DNA of 64,000 nt from NCBI RefSeq assembly GCF_008704555.1, contig NZ_CP023702.1, positions 5,742,001 to 5,806,000 of the forward strand, written 5' to 3'. How positions within the stretch are numbered: the first letter of the stretch is position 1; the number at the start of each line of letters is the position of its first letter. Positions 23,874 to 32,084 of this stretch are shown one piece after another. The notes beneath the pieces are model-generated. The model did no database searches. It was not told where the DNA came from and saw only the letters and a list, made by a program, of their open reading frames with translations. Position numbers and translations under genes: made by a program. This stretch comes from Streptomyces nitrosporeus (GTDB taxonomy: Bacteria; Actinomycetota; Actinomycetes; Streptomycetales; Streptomycetaceae).

Positions 23874-24524
23874 ATGTCCACGCCTCGCAGCCGGCTGGCC
23901 GGCGCCCGGCTCTACCTCTGCACGGACGCCCGCAAGCGGCAGGGCGACCTCCCGGAATTCCTGGACGCCGTGCTCTCCTGCGGCGTGGACATCGTCCAGC
24001 TGCGGGACAAGGGCATGGAGGCGGCCGAGGAACTCGACCACCTCGCCGTGTTCGCCGACGCCTGCGCGCGCCACGGGAAGCTCCTCGCCGTCAACGACCG
24101 GGCCGACGTCGCCCACGCGGCCGCCTCCGACGTGCTCCACCTCGGACAGGGCGACCTCCCCGTGCCCGCCGCCCGCGCGGTCATCGGCGGTGACACCGTG
24201 ATCGGCCGCTCCACGCACGCGGAGGCGGAGGTCGACGCCGCCGTCGCCGAGGACGGCGTCGACTACTTCTGCACGGGCCCCTGCTGGCCCACCCCCACCA
24301 AGCCCGGCCGGTACGCGCCGGGCCTCGGCCTGGTCCGGTACGCCGCCTCGCTCGGTACGGCCCGCCCGTGGTTCGCCATCGGCGGAATCGACGCGGACAA
24401 CCTCGACGAGGTCCTCGACGCGGGAGCGCGCCGGATCGTGGTCGTACGGGCGATCACCGAGGCGGAGGACCCCGCGGCCGCCGCCGCCGGGCTGGCGGAG
24501 CGGATCGCGGCCCGCCCGCTCTGA
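23874..24524 (+). CDS. thiE: Thiamine phosphate synthase
   Basis: Joins thiazole phosphate and hydroxymethylpyrimidine pyrophosphate into thiamine phosphate. 216 residues of TIM-barrel type. Visible blocks: LYLCTDAR, VDIVQLRDKGMEAAEEL near residue 40, LAVNDRADVAHAAASDVLHLGQGDLP near residue 75, IGRSTHAEAEVDAA, YFCTGPCWPTPTKPG near residue 132, and WFAIGGID near residue 166. ATG with GGGGG upstream. The 132-base leader has no TPP riboswitch signature, so unlike the thiOSG operon 2.4 kb away it seems to escape direct thiamine control. Confidence 0.94.
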   Translation: MSTPRSRLAGARLYLCTDARKRQGDLPEFLDAVLSCGVDIVQLRDKGMEAAEELDHLAVFADACARHGKLLAVNDRADVAHAAASDVLHLGQGDLPVPAARAVIGGDTVIGRSTHAEAEVDAAVAEDGVDYFCTGPCWPTPTKPGRYAPGLGLVRYAASLGTARPWFAIGGIDADNLDEVLDAGARRIVVVRAITEAEDPAAAAAGLAERIAARPL

Positions 24525-24748
24525 CACGGCCCGCCCGCTCCGGCCCGTCCGCCCGCACCGCCCCCCGCCGCCGGTGTCCTGCCCGTCGGCACCGCCTGCC
24601 GTCCGCGCCCGGTCCGCCCCGCCCGGTACCCGGTACCCGGTCCACGGATACCGGTCCGGGTGTCCGAAGGATGGACAAGAACCGCATCATCGAGGACAAA
24701 ACGGTCCGTCCGGTTGGGGTACCGCCGAGCCCTGGTTAACCTCGCGTC

Positions 24749-25666
24749 ATGGCCCTTGGTACAGCTTCCACCTGGACGGATCACGCGCGCACCGTGCGTG
24801 AGATGCTCGCGTCGGGCAAGACGTCGTACTCCTTCGAGTTCTGGGCGCCCAAGACCGAGAAGGGTGAGCGGAACCTCTGGAACGCGCTGCGCCGGGTCGA
24901 GGCGGTGCGCCCCACCTTCGTGTCGGTGACGTACGGGGCGGGCGGCTCCACACGGGCCGGGACGGTGCGGGCGACCCAGCAGATCGCCGCCGACTCCACC
25001 CTCACCCCGGTCGCCCACCTCACCGCGGTCGACCACTCCGTCGCCGAACTGCGCAACATGATCGGGCAGTACGCGGACGCGGGCATCCGCAACATCCTCG
25101 CGGTGCGCGGCGACCCGCCGGGCGACCCGATGGGCGAGTGGGTCGAACACCCCGAAGGCGTGCGGTACGCCGCCGACCTCGTCCGGCTCATCAAGGAGTC
25201 CGGCGACTTCTGCGTGGGCGTCGCGGCCTTTCCCGAAATGCATCCCAGGTCGGACGGCTGGGACGCGGACATCCGCCATTTCGTCGACAAGTGCCGGGCC
25301 GGCGCGGATTACGCGATCACCCAGATGTTCTTCCAGCCGGAGAGCTATCTCCAGATGCGTGACCGGGTGGTCGCCGCGGGTTGCGAAACCCCGGTCATTC
25401 CCGAGGTCATGCCCCTGACCAGCGTCCGGCAGCTGGAGAGATTCGCGAAACTCAGCAACGCGTCCCTGCCTTCTTCACTGAAAGACCGCATCCTCGCAGC
25501 CGAGGACGATCCGGCCGCTGTACGCTCCATTGGCATCGAGTTCGCAACGGAGTTCTGCGCGAAGCTGCTCGCCGAGGGTGTACCGGGCCTGCACTTCATC
25601 ACGCTCAACAACTCGACGGCAACGCTCGAGATCTACGAGAATCTCGGACTGCACAAGCAGTCCTGA
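24749..25666 (+). CDS. metF: 5,10-methylenetetrahydrofolate reductase
   Basis: Reduces methylene-tetrahydrofolate to methyl-tetrahydrofolate for methionine synthesis, FAD-dependent, cytoplasmic. 305 residues. Visible: SFEFWAPKTEKGERNLW with the catalytic Glu near residue 32, FVSVTYGAGGSTR near residue 60, HLTAVDHS, NILAVRGDPPG near residue 113, and ITQMFFQPESY near residue 190. ATG at 24749 without an obvious ribosome binding site; TAACCT at 24735-24740 could be a -10 element producing a leaderless message. No SAM or cobalamin riboswitch is visible upstream. Confidence 0.94.
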   Translation: MALGTASTWTDHARTVREMLASGKTSYSFEFWAPKTEKGERNLWNALRRVEAVRPTFVSVTYGAGGSTRAGTVRATQQIAADSTLTPVAHLTAVDHSVAELRNMIGQYADAGIRNILAVRGDPPGDPMGEWVEHPEGVRYAADLVRLIKESGDFCVGVAAFPEMHPRSDGWDADIRHFVDKCRAGADYAITQMFFQPESYLQMRDRVVAAGCETPVIPEVMPLTSVRQLERFAKLSNASLPSSLKDRILAAEDDPAAVRSIGIEFATEFCAKLLAEGVPGLHFITLNNSTATLEIYENLGLHKQS

Positions 25667-25713
25667 CCGGCCGTACCCGCCACCGACCGGGGCGGCCGCA
25701 GGAGGGGGCGGGC

Positions 25714-26628
25714 GTGGGCTGGACGGTCCTCTACATCGCATTCGGCGTTGTGGCGCTGTGGCTGCTGGGCGAGGTACTGCTGCAGTACAAGGCGCGGTTG
25801 CGCTGGAGGCTGCTGGCCTTCAGCGGCTTCCTCGGCGTGGTCATCGGGGTGCTGGTCCCCTCCGTGCCGGTGATCGCCCTCGGGACGATCGCCTTCGCGA
25901 CAGGCCAGACGTATGTGACGCTCTCCTTCCGGCGGGGCTTCTCCACCGGCTGGGCGATCGGCGGCAACCCCGGGGCGAGCCGCCGGCGGCGCGGGGCCGG
26001 GGAACCCGCCGTACGGCAGCCCACCCTGGAGGTCACCGGCGTCGAGTACCAGGAGCACACGCCGGCCGCAGCCGCGGAGGATCCCTTCCCCGCGGTCCAC
26101 GAACCGCAGCCGATGCCCGACGACACCGGGCAGTACGGCGTCTACACGGACGCGGCCCGGGAGCCGTACGGCACTCACGCCGACGGCCGGGGCCAGGACG
26201 GCTACGACGGCCGGAACAGCTACCCGGGCCAGGAGTCCTACCAGGGCCAGGAGTCCCACCAGGACGAGAGGCCCTATCAGGACCAGGGCGGATACGCCGC
26301 CGCGGGCGCCTACGGCCAGGACTACGGGCCCCCCCGCCAGGAGGACCCCGCCCACGCCGGTTCCCCCGCCCCGGCCGGCGCCGGGGGGTACCCCGCGTAC
26401 GACGGTTACGGCAACGGCGGTGACCACGGCTACGGTTACGGTTACGACGGCAGCGGCTACGGCGGACAGCAGCAGCACGCCGACCCCTACGCCGGGCAGT
26501 ACGCCTCCGACACCCCGCCGGGCGGGGTCTGGGTGCCGCACCAGCGCGAGAGCGGGCAGTACCCTCCGCTCCCGCCCGAAGCACCGGCTCCGTACGGCAA
26601 CGGCTACCCCACCGGCTACTCCGGCTGA
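25714..26628 (+). CDS. Membrane protein with Tyr/Gly/Gln-rich C-terminal region
   Basis: A 304-residue protein. The first 90 residues hold two or three hydrophobic segments (VLYIAFGVVALWLLGEVLL, then LLAFSGFLGVVIGVLVPSVP and VIALGTIAFATGQ). The remaining 210 are low-complexity and rich in Tyr, Gly, Gln, Pro and Asp, with loosely repeated YxGQES and GYGY units. It probably anchors a disordered cytoplasmic tail at the membrane. GTG at 25714 with GGAGGGGG five bases upstream; the longer open frame back to 25381 overlaps metF and is rejected. It lies 47 bases after metF in the same direction. Function unknown. Confidence 0.8.
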   Translation: MGWTVLYIAFGVVALWLLGEVLLQYKARLRWRLLAFSGFLGVVIGVLVPSVPVIALGTIAFATGQTYVTLSFRRGFSTGWAIGGNPGASRRRRGAGEPAVRQPTLEVTGVEYQEHTPAAAAEDPFPAVHEPQPMPDDTGQYGVYTDAAREPYGTHADGRGQDGYDGRNSYPGQESYQGQESHQDERPYQDQGGYAAAGAYGQDYGPPRQEDPAHAGSPAPAGAGGYPAYDGYGNGGDHGYGYGYDGSGYGGQQQHADPYAGQYASDTPPGGVWVPHQRESGQYPPLPPEAPAPYGNGYPTGYSG

Positions 26629-26713
26629 CGGACGGACGGGCGGACGCCGCCGTCCGGACGGTGTCCGGGCGGCCACGGTCCGGGGGACGGGGCAGGAGCC
26701 GGGGTCCGGGCGG

Positions 26714-28207
26714 TCAGCGGGAGCCGCGGAAGCCGTCACCCTCCACGACGAGGCCGGCGACCAGGGCGCCCGACATCCCCGCGTGGGCCGGTCCGCCGCC
26801 CGGATGCGCCCAGCCGCCCGCCAGGTACAGACCCGGCAGCGCCGTGCGGTTGCCCGGGAGCAGGAAACCGCCGGACGCCCCGGCCAGCGCGGGGGCAGGC
26901 ACCGACCCCCCGGCCGCACCGGTCTCCGCCTCGGTCTCGGCCGGGGTACGGATCTCGGTACGGAGTATCCGCTCGCCCAGGCCGGGCACCGCCCGGGAGG
27001 CCCGCGCGGCCAGCACCCCGGCGTACCGCTCGCGCAGCGCCGGGTCCGTCCAGTCCACCGGGCCGTGCGGGGCGACCGTCGCCGTGAGGGTCACCGCCTC
27101 GTGCGCCTCGTCGGGGCGGGTGGCGGGATCGTCCGGGCGCACCACGGTCACCGTCGGGCACTCCGCGACCCGCCCCCCGAACACGGCGTCCTGCTCGGCC
27201 GGCCCGTCCTCGGTGTGCACCACGGTGCGGTGCACCGCACCGGCGTCCCGGGCGCCGCGCAGCGACAGCATCACCACGAAACGCCCCGGCGTCCGCGCCG
27301 GTGCGGCGTCCGGGTGCCCGGCCGTCCCCGGTGCCAGCTCCGGGGACGGCCGGGCACCGACGACGACATGGCCGGCCTCGGCGGTCGTCCCGTCGGCCAG
27401 TTCGACGCCCGCCGCCCGGCCGTCCTTCTCCACGGTCCGCACCACCTCGGCGCCGAAGACGAACTCCACCCGGCGGGCCAGGCACCGCTCGTACACCGCG
27501 TCGGCGAGGGCGCGCATGCCCCCGGCGACGTACCAGCTGCCGAAGGTCTGCTCCATGTAGGGCAGGAGAGCCGCGGCCGCCGGAGCGCGGCGCGGGTCCA
27601 GGCCGTACGACAGGGCGTACCCGTCCAGGAGGGCCGCGAGGCGGGGATCGGACAGCTCCCACGCACCGATCCCGGCGAGGGTGGACGCCTGCCGGGGGGA
27701 GCGCAGCACCCGGCGGCGGCGCACCGCCGGGTAGGGGTCCCGGGCGAGGACCCCGGGGTCCTCGGGCAGCGGCTCCTCCAGCAGGGGCCTGCGCGACCGG
27801 TCCCAGGCGGTGCCCGCCCGGTCCAGGAAGCCGGCCCACCGGGCACCGGCGCCCGCGCCGAGGGCCCCGTCCAGCGCACCGGTGACTCCGGCACGGCTGG
27901 CGTTCGGCAGGGACACCACGGTGCCGTCCGCGAAGAGATGGCGGCTCGCCGGGTCGGCCTGGGTGAGCGTGACACACCGCTCCAGCGGCTCCTTGCCCGT
28001 CTTCACGAACAGGTCGCGGTAGACCGCGGGCAGGTGCAGCAGTGAGGGACCGGTGTCGAAGACGAAGCCGTCCCGGGCATGCCGCCCGAGCGAACCGCCG
28101 TACGTCCCCGAGCGCTCGTACACCGTCACCCGGTGGCCTGCCACGGCGAGCCGGGCAGCGGCCGCCATCGCGCCCAGTCCGGCGCCGATCACCGCAATTC
28201 GTGCCAT
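26714..28207 (-). CDS. FAD-dependent oxidoreductase, phytoene desaturase/isomerase family
   Basis: A 497-residue NAD(P)/FAD protein like the CrtI-type desaturases. The N-terminal dinucleotide fold is IAVIGAGLGAMAAAARLAVAGHRVTVYERS, followed by YGGSLGRHARDGFVFDTGPSLLHLP. The C-terminal FAD block GLYLAGGWAHPGGGPAHAGMSGALVAG is also characteristic. No carotenoid genes (crtB, crtE) are nearby, so the substrate is open. Start at 28207 with AAGG eight bases upstream; the longer frame overlaps the next gene. It follows the DUF4126 gene by 31 bases, so the MacR-like operator upstream may control both. Confidence 0.88.
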   Translation of the reverse strand: MARIAVIGAGLGAMAAAARLAVAGHRVTVYERSGTYGGSLGRHARDGFVFDTGPSLLHLPAVYRDLFVKTGKEPLERCVTLTQADPASRHLFADGTVVSLPNASRAGVTGALDGALGAGAGARWAGFLDRAGTAWDRSRRPLLEEPLPEDPGVLARDPYPAVRRRRVLRSPRQASTLAGIGAWELSDPRLAALLDGYALSYGLDPRRAPAAAALLPYMEQTFGSWYVAGGMRALADAVYERCLARRVEFVFGAEVVRTVEKDGRAAGVELADGTTAEAGHVVVGARPSPELAPGTAGHPDAAPARTPGRFVVMLSLRGARDAGAVHRTVVHTEDGPAEQDAVFGGRVAECPTVTVVRPDDPATRPDEAHEAVTLTATVAPHGPVDWTDPALRERYAGVLAARASRAVPGLGERILRTEIRTPAETEAETGAAGGSVPAPALAGASGGFLLPGNRTALPGLYLAGGWAHPGGGPAHAGMSGALVAGLVVEGDGFRGSR

Positions 28208-28238
28208 GCCAGTGACCTTAAGGGGTGCCGCCGACAGC

Positions 28239-28856
28239 TCATCCGGGAGGCCGGTACCCCGCGGTCCCGGCCGGCCGGCGGGCCTCGCGCCGCCGCGCCC
28301 TCCGGCGCAGGAACCTCCTGATGCGCGAGGCGAGGAGGACCACGACGGCGATGCCGGCCAGCAGCAGGGCCCCGGCGACCACCGCGGCCGCGACCGGGTG
28401 GAACACGGCGAAGACGATGACCGCCGCGACCCCGAGATCCTCCGCGACGCTGACACCGATGTTGCTGAAGGGCTCAGGCGAGGTGTTGACGGCCATCCTG
28501 GTACCGGCCTTGACCAGATGGCTGACCAGCGCCGTCGACCCGCCGACCGCGGCGGCCGCGAGCTCCGGCAGTGAGCCGCTCCCGCCCGCCAGCAGCGCGG
28601 CGACCACCGCACCCGACAGCGGGCGCACCACCGTGTGCACGGCGTCCCAGACCGAGTCCACGTACGGGATCTTGTCGGCCACCACCTCGCACAGGAAGAG
28701 CACGCCGGCCACCACCAGCACGTCGGTGCGCTGGAGCGCTTCGGGCACCTCGTCGGACAGGCCGGCCGCACCGGACACGCCGAGGAGCAGGATCACCGCA
28801 TAGGCGTTGATCCCGCTCGCCCAGCCGCTCGTGAAGACCAGGGGGAGTACGGACAC
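28239..28856 (-). CDS. DUF4126 family membrane protein
   Basis: A 205-residue integral membrane protein with about five hydrophobic stretches (for example VLPLVFTSGWASGINAYAVILLLG and VLVVAGVLFLCEVVADKIP). Conserved blocks GINAY and DKIPYVDSVWD typify DUF4126. The C-terminus is basic (LRRRARRREARR). The GTG at 28856 is chosen from the family's start (SVLPLVF); no strong ribosome binding site is seen. A MacR-like palindrome lies 56-71 bases upstream. Known MacRS targets in S. coelicolor are mostly membrane proteins (from memory), which would fit. Molecular function unknown. Confidence 0.85.
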   Translation of the reverse strand: MSVLPLVFTSGWASGINAYAVILLLGVSGAAGLSDEVPEALQRTDVLVVAGVLFLCEVVADKIPYVDSVWDAVHTVVRPLSGAVVAALLAGGSGSLPELAAAAVGGSTALVSHLVKAGTRMAVNTSPEPFSNIGVSVAEDLGVAAVIVFAVFHPVAAAVVAGALLLAGIAVVVLLASRIRRFLRRRARRREARRPAGTAGYRPPG

Positions 28857-28911
28857 GGACGTGATCGTAGCCAGCCGGGACGGGGCGCGGGTGAGGACGG
28901 GAGCGCCGTTC

Positions 28912-28927
28912 TGAGTACCCCTACTCA
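28912..28927. promoter_or_regulatory. MacR-like 16-bp palindromic operator
   Basis: TGAGTACCCCTACTCA is palindromic except for one central position and matches the MacR motif TGAGTAC-N2-GTACTCA at 13 of 14 defined bases (motif from memory). It lies 56 bases before the GTG of the DUF4126 gene, where an activator or repressor would bind. A further TGAGTAC half-site follows at 28938. Confidence 0.7.
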
Positions 28928-29130
28928 GACCCGCGGATGAGTACGGCAGCGGATGGGCCCCCGCCCGGGCGGGCGGAAGAGTGGGGGACACGGAAAAGGC
29001 ACGGCGCCCGGACCGCCGGCACGGGGCGGCGGAACGGGCGCCGTACCCGGACGTGACGGGGGCGCAGGACGGCAGGCCCGGGGACCACGGGGGAACGAGG
29101 TCACGGGGGAGGGCCCGCCGGACCGTACAG

Positions 29131-29183
29131 GACACCGGGCCGGTGGTCACCGAGGGGGATTCGGTGACCACCGGCCCGGCGTC
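29131..29183. terminator. Large perfect hairpin, probable terminator
   Basis: Arms at 29135-29153 and 29161-29179 are perfectly complementary over 19 bp with a 7-base loop, and the pairing continues three more bases on each side after one mismatch. It lies about 175 bases beyond the TetR gene on the leftward strand and is the most likely end of the ABC-YhgE-TetR transcript. There is no U-run. Confidence 0.6.
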
Positions 29184-29268
29184 CGTGTGCGTCCGGGGCG
29201 GCCGTTCCGTGGCCGCCGAGGCGGGGACGTTCCGCGACCGCTCCACCGGGCCGTTCCGTGACCGTCCC

Positions 29269-29298
29269 TGTGGGGCTGTTCCGTGTGGGGCTGTTCCG
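29269..29298. repeat. 15-bp tandem duplication
   Basis: TGTGGGGCTGTTCCG occurs twice in direct succession (29269-29283 and 29284-29298). Looser GTTCCG-containing copies lie on both sides. The stretch is non-coding. Confidence 0.8.
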
Positions 29299-29358
29299 CG
29301 ATCGTCCCGGCGGTCGCTCCGCCGGGCGGGCCCGGCCACGGCCCGCACGCGGCAGCCG

Positions 29359-29967
29359 TCAGCGCCCGCTGACGCGTCCGTGCAGCAGCAGGGAGAGAGC
29401 CGAGTGCACGTCGTCGAGCGTGCGTTCGGGCTGGAAGGCCTGCCAGTCGAGAGCCGCCACCAGCACCATGCCGACGAGGGCCGCGGCAGTGAGCTGCACG
29501 TCGATCTCCTCGCTCAGCTCACCGCCCGCCACCCCCTCCCGGAGCACTTCCTCCACCACGGCGACGGCCTCCTGGCGCAGTACCAGGAGGGTGGACTGCC
29601 AGGCCCGGTTGGTGCGCCACAGCTCGGCCACGTACAGCTGGGTGAAGGCCGGGTAGCGGTCGATGAACACCAGACCGGCCCGGATCATCGCGTCCAGTGC
29701 CTCCACCCGGCTGCCGCCGCGGGCCCCGGTCTCCGTCGCGGCGGAGCGGAGCGACTGGGTGAGCAGGCCCACCCCGTGCCGCAGCAGTTCCTCGAAGAGC
29801 TCGGTCTTGCTCTTGAAGTTGTAGTAGACCGTGCCCTTGGCGACCCCGGCGCGATCGGCGATCTCGTCCACCGTCGTCGCGGAGAACCCCTTCTCCGCGA
29901 TGAGGGTCACCGCCGCCTCGTAGAGTTTCTGCCGGGTCGCCCGGCGACGCGTGCTGCTGCTGTCCAT
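29359..29967 (-). CDS. TetR family transcriptional regulator
   Basis: A 202-residue one-component repressor. The N-terminal helix-turn-helix is clear (RQKLYEAAVTLIAEKGFSATTVDEIADRAGVAKGTVYYNFKSKTELF, residues 10-58); the rest is the helical ligand-binding domain. It is the last gene of the leftward operon ABC, YhgE/Pip, TetR, starting 29 bases after the YhgE gene. A 14-base perfect palindrome overlaps the operon's predicted promoter, the natural place for autoregulation. The start at 29967 gives the usual TetR length; the frame continues upstream only as antisense sequence. The ligand is unknown, perhaps a membrane-active compound. Confidence 0.93.
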   Translation of the reverse strand: MDSSSTRRRATRQKLYEAAVTLIAEKGFSATTVDEIADRAGVAKGTVYYNFKSKTELFEELLRHGVGLLTQSLRSAATETGARGGSRVEALDAMIRAGLVFIDRYPAFTQLYVAELWRTNRAWQSTLLVLRQEAVAVVEEVLREGVAGGELSEEIDVQLTAAALVGMVLVAALDWQAFQPERTLDDVHSALSLLLHGRVSGR

Positions 29968-29996
29968 GTCCCCGATTCTCACAGGTCCCGCCGTGC

Positions 29997-32084
29997 TCAC
30001 AGGCTGAGCTCCGGGTGCAGCCGGGACGGCGTCCACATCTGCTTGCGGCGGGCTGCCAGGGCGGTCAGCGCCAGAGCGGCCGCGGTGAAGGCCGCCAGCA
30101 CCGCGCAGGCCTGCCAGACCGGGCCGGGGTCCCCGCCCGTGATCAGCCGGCGCAGCCCCTCCACGACGTAGGTCATGGGCAGGTAGGGATGGATCGCCCC
30201 GAAGAAGCCCGGGCTGGTCTGGACGGGGTAGGTGCCCCCGGCCGAGGTCAGCTGGAGCATCAGCACCGCCAGCACCAGAATCCGGCCGGCCGCCCCGAAC
30301 CGGGCGTTGAGCCACTGCACGATCGCGGCGAAACAGCAGGTCACCAGGGACAGGAAGCCGATCGTCCCGGCCGCGTGGGCCATCTCCAGACCCAGCCGCC
30401 AGTGCAGCACGGACATCAGGGCGACGACCTGGAGCAGCCCTATCGCGGCGACCGGCAGCCAGCCCGCGAACGCGATCCGCCAGGCCGGGGCCCCCGCCGC
30501 GAGCGCCCGCCGGTTCAGTGGCTGGACCAGCATGTACGCCACCATCGCGCCCACCCAGAGGGAGAGCGGGATGAAGTACGGGGCGAAACCGGTCCCGTAG
30601 TCCGGTGCCGCGTGCAGGGACGAGGAGGCCAGCCGGACGGGGTCGGCCATGACACCGGTGCGGGCGTCGCGGTCCTTCTCGTCGTAGTCGGGGATCTCGC
30701 CGGCACCGTCGTTCAGCCCCTGGGCCAGGGTCGCCGAGCCGTCGCTCAGCCTGTACAGCCCCTCGTCCAGGTCGCCGGCGCCCGTCCGCAGCTTCTTCAG
30801 CCCGGCGTCGACGTCCCCGGCACCGGTCTTCGCGGTACCCAGGCCGGTGCGGAGCGCGCCCGCACCCTCGGCGACCCGCTGCGCCCCGCTGTCGAGGGCG
30901 TCGATCTTCGCCACGGCCGTCTCCAGATCGGTGTCCAGGTGCGGCGCGCGCTCGGCCAGGGCGTTCGCCTGCTTCTCCAGGGCGGCCAGCCGGGTGCGCA
31001 GCGCGGCGAGGTCCCCGTTCCCGTCGGAGACCAGCGCGCTGACGCCGTCGGCGACCGCCGCCACCTCCGAGGCCGCCTCCACGGCACGCCCGAGCTGCGG
31101 GCACACGGCGGGGTCGGGCGGTGTGTCCCCCTCGCAGCGGGACCGGTGGACCCCGGCCAGGTCGTCGTACGCGGTGTGCGCCGCCGCCGAGGCCGTCGGG
31201 GCCGCCTCCACGAGCAGACCGAGGTTCTCCCGCACCGCCTTCGAGGAGTCGGCGACCAGCCGGGCGGTGTCCCCGATCGCCTTGCCGCCGTCCTTCAGGA
31301 ACGGCCGTACGCCGGCGGCGGCCCGGCCGGCCTCCCCGGCCAGCGCGCGGGTGCCGTCGGCGACCTGCCGGGAGCCGGTGGCGAGGTCACCCGCCCCCTG
31401 GTCCAGCTTCTCGAGGCCCTCGGCCAGCCGGCCGCTGCCGGACTCGGCCTCCTTGAGCCCCGCGACGAGGTCCTCGGAGCCCTTCTTCGCCCGGGTGATA
31501 CCGCTTTCGAGGTCGTCGGCGCCCTCGGCGGCCTTCTCCGTGGCGTCGTGGATGCCGGAGAAACTGATGAAGATCCGGTCCAGGAAACCGCGCGATGCGC
31601 GGGTGGAGGCGGCGCTGCGGACCTCGGCGAACACCGTCCGGGATATCTGCCCGACGATGTAGTTGTTCGCGTCGTTCGTACGGACCTGGAGGGCGCCGGC
31701 CGCGGGGGAGTCCCCGCTGCTGGACGCGATCCGCTCGCTGAAGTCGGACGGCACGGTCAGCGTGAGGTAGTAGGTGCCGTCCTCCAGCCCCCGCTCGGCC
31801 TCGTCCCGGCCCACCCGGTGCCAGTCGAAGACCTTCGAGGCGAGGAGCCTCTTTGAGATCTCCTCCCCGGCCGCCAGCCGTTCGCCGTCGGCACTCGCGC
31901 CCTTGTCGTCGTTGACGAGCGCCACGGGGATGCGGTCGAGCCGGCCGTACGGGTCCCAGAACGACCAGAGGTAGAGCGCTCCGTAGAGGAGGGGCAGCAG
32001 GAGGAGCGCCACCAGGGCGGCGCGCGGCAGCCGCCCCCTGCCGAAACGCCTCAGCTCAAGCGCGGCCAGTCCCGGCGATCGCAT
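29997..32084 (-). CDS. YhgE/Pip domain membrane protein
   Basis: A 695-residue protein of the YhgE/Pip family, related to ABC-2 type exporters and phage-infection proteins. One membrane helix lies near residues 22-44 (ALVALLLLPLLYGALYL). A large extracytoplasmic region of about 440 residues follows, with long heptad-like helices (GADDLESGITRAKKGSEDLVAGL, GAGDVDAGLKKLRTGAGDL). About five helices lie at the C-terminus (around FIPLSLWVGAMVAYMLV and later). The start at 32084 lies inside the end of the ABC gene (29-base overlap), so the two are coupled. Likely a membrane exporter or envelope-stress component. Confidence 0.9.
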   Translation of the reverse strand: MRSPGLAALELRRFGRGRLPRAALVALLLLPLLYGALYLWSFWDPYGRLDRIPVALVNDDKGASADGERLAAGEEISKRLLASKVFDWHRVGRDEAERGLEDGTYYLTLTVPSDFSERIASSSGDSPAAGALQVRTNDANNYIVGQISRTVFAEVRSAASTRASRGFLDRIFISFSGIHDATEKAAEGADDLESGITRAKKGSEDLVAGLKEAESGSGRLAEGLEKLDQGAGDLATGSRQVADGTRALAGEAGRAAAGVRPFLKDGGKAIGDTARLVADSSKAVRENLGLLVEAAPTASAAAHTAYDDLAGVHRSRCEGDTPPDPAVCPQLGRAVEAASEVAAVADGVSALVSDGNGDLAALRTRLAALEKQANALAERAPHLDTDLETAVAKIDALDSGAQRVAEGAGALRTGLGTAKTGAGDVDAGLKKLRTGAGDLDEGLYRLSDGSATLAQGLNDGAGEIPDYDEKDRDARTGVMADPVRLASSSLHAAPDYGTGFAPYFIPLSLWVGAMVAYMLVQPLNRRALAAGAPAWRIAFAGWLPVAAIGLLQVVALMSVLHWRLGLEMAHAAGTIGFLSLVTCCFAAIVQWLNARFGAAGRILVLAVLMLQLTSAGGTYPVQTSPGFFGAIHPYLPMTYVVEGLRRLITGGDPGPVWQACAVLAAFTAAALALTALAARRKQMWTPSRLHPELSL

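Larger units (their letters stand above)
28857..29358. other. 502-base non-coding gap with operator, large hairpin and tandem repeat
   Basis: No gene is supported here on either strand. The gap holds a MacR-like palindrome (28912-28927), an extra half-site TGAGTAC (28938-28944), a 19-bp hairpin (29135-29179) and a 15-base tandem duplication (29269-29298) among looser copies of a GTTCCGyGACCG-like unit. Confidence 0.7.

Noticed and set aside
26714..28207. Carotenoid biosynthesis cluster
   Set aside because: Only one desaturase-like gene is present; no crtE, crtB or cyclase gene lies in the window.
29221..29310. Possible CRISPR array from short repeats
   Set aside because: Repeats are only 15 bases, directly adjacent or irregular, and there are no spacers or cas genes.
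28239..29348. Extended N-terminus for the DUF4126 protein
   Set aside because: The added 160 residues cross the large hairpin and the MacR-like site and have no family resemblance; homology starts at the GTG at 28856.
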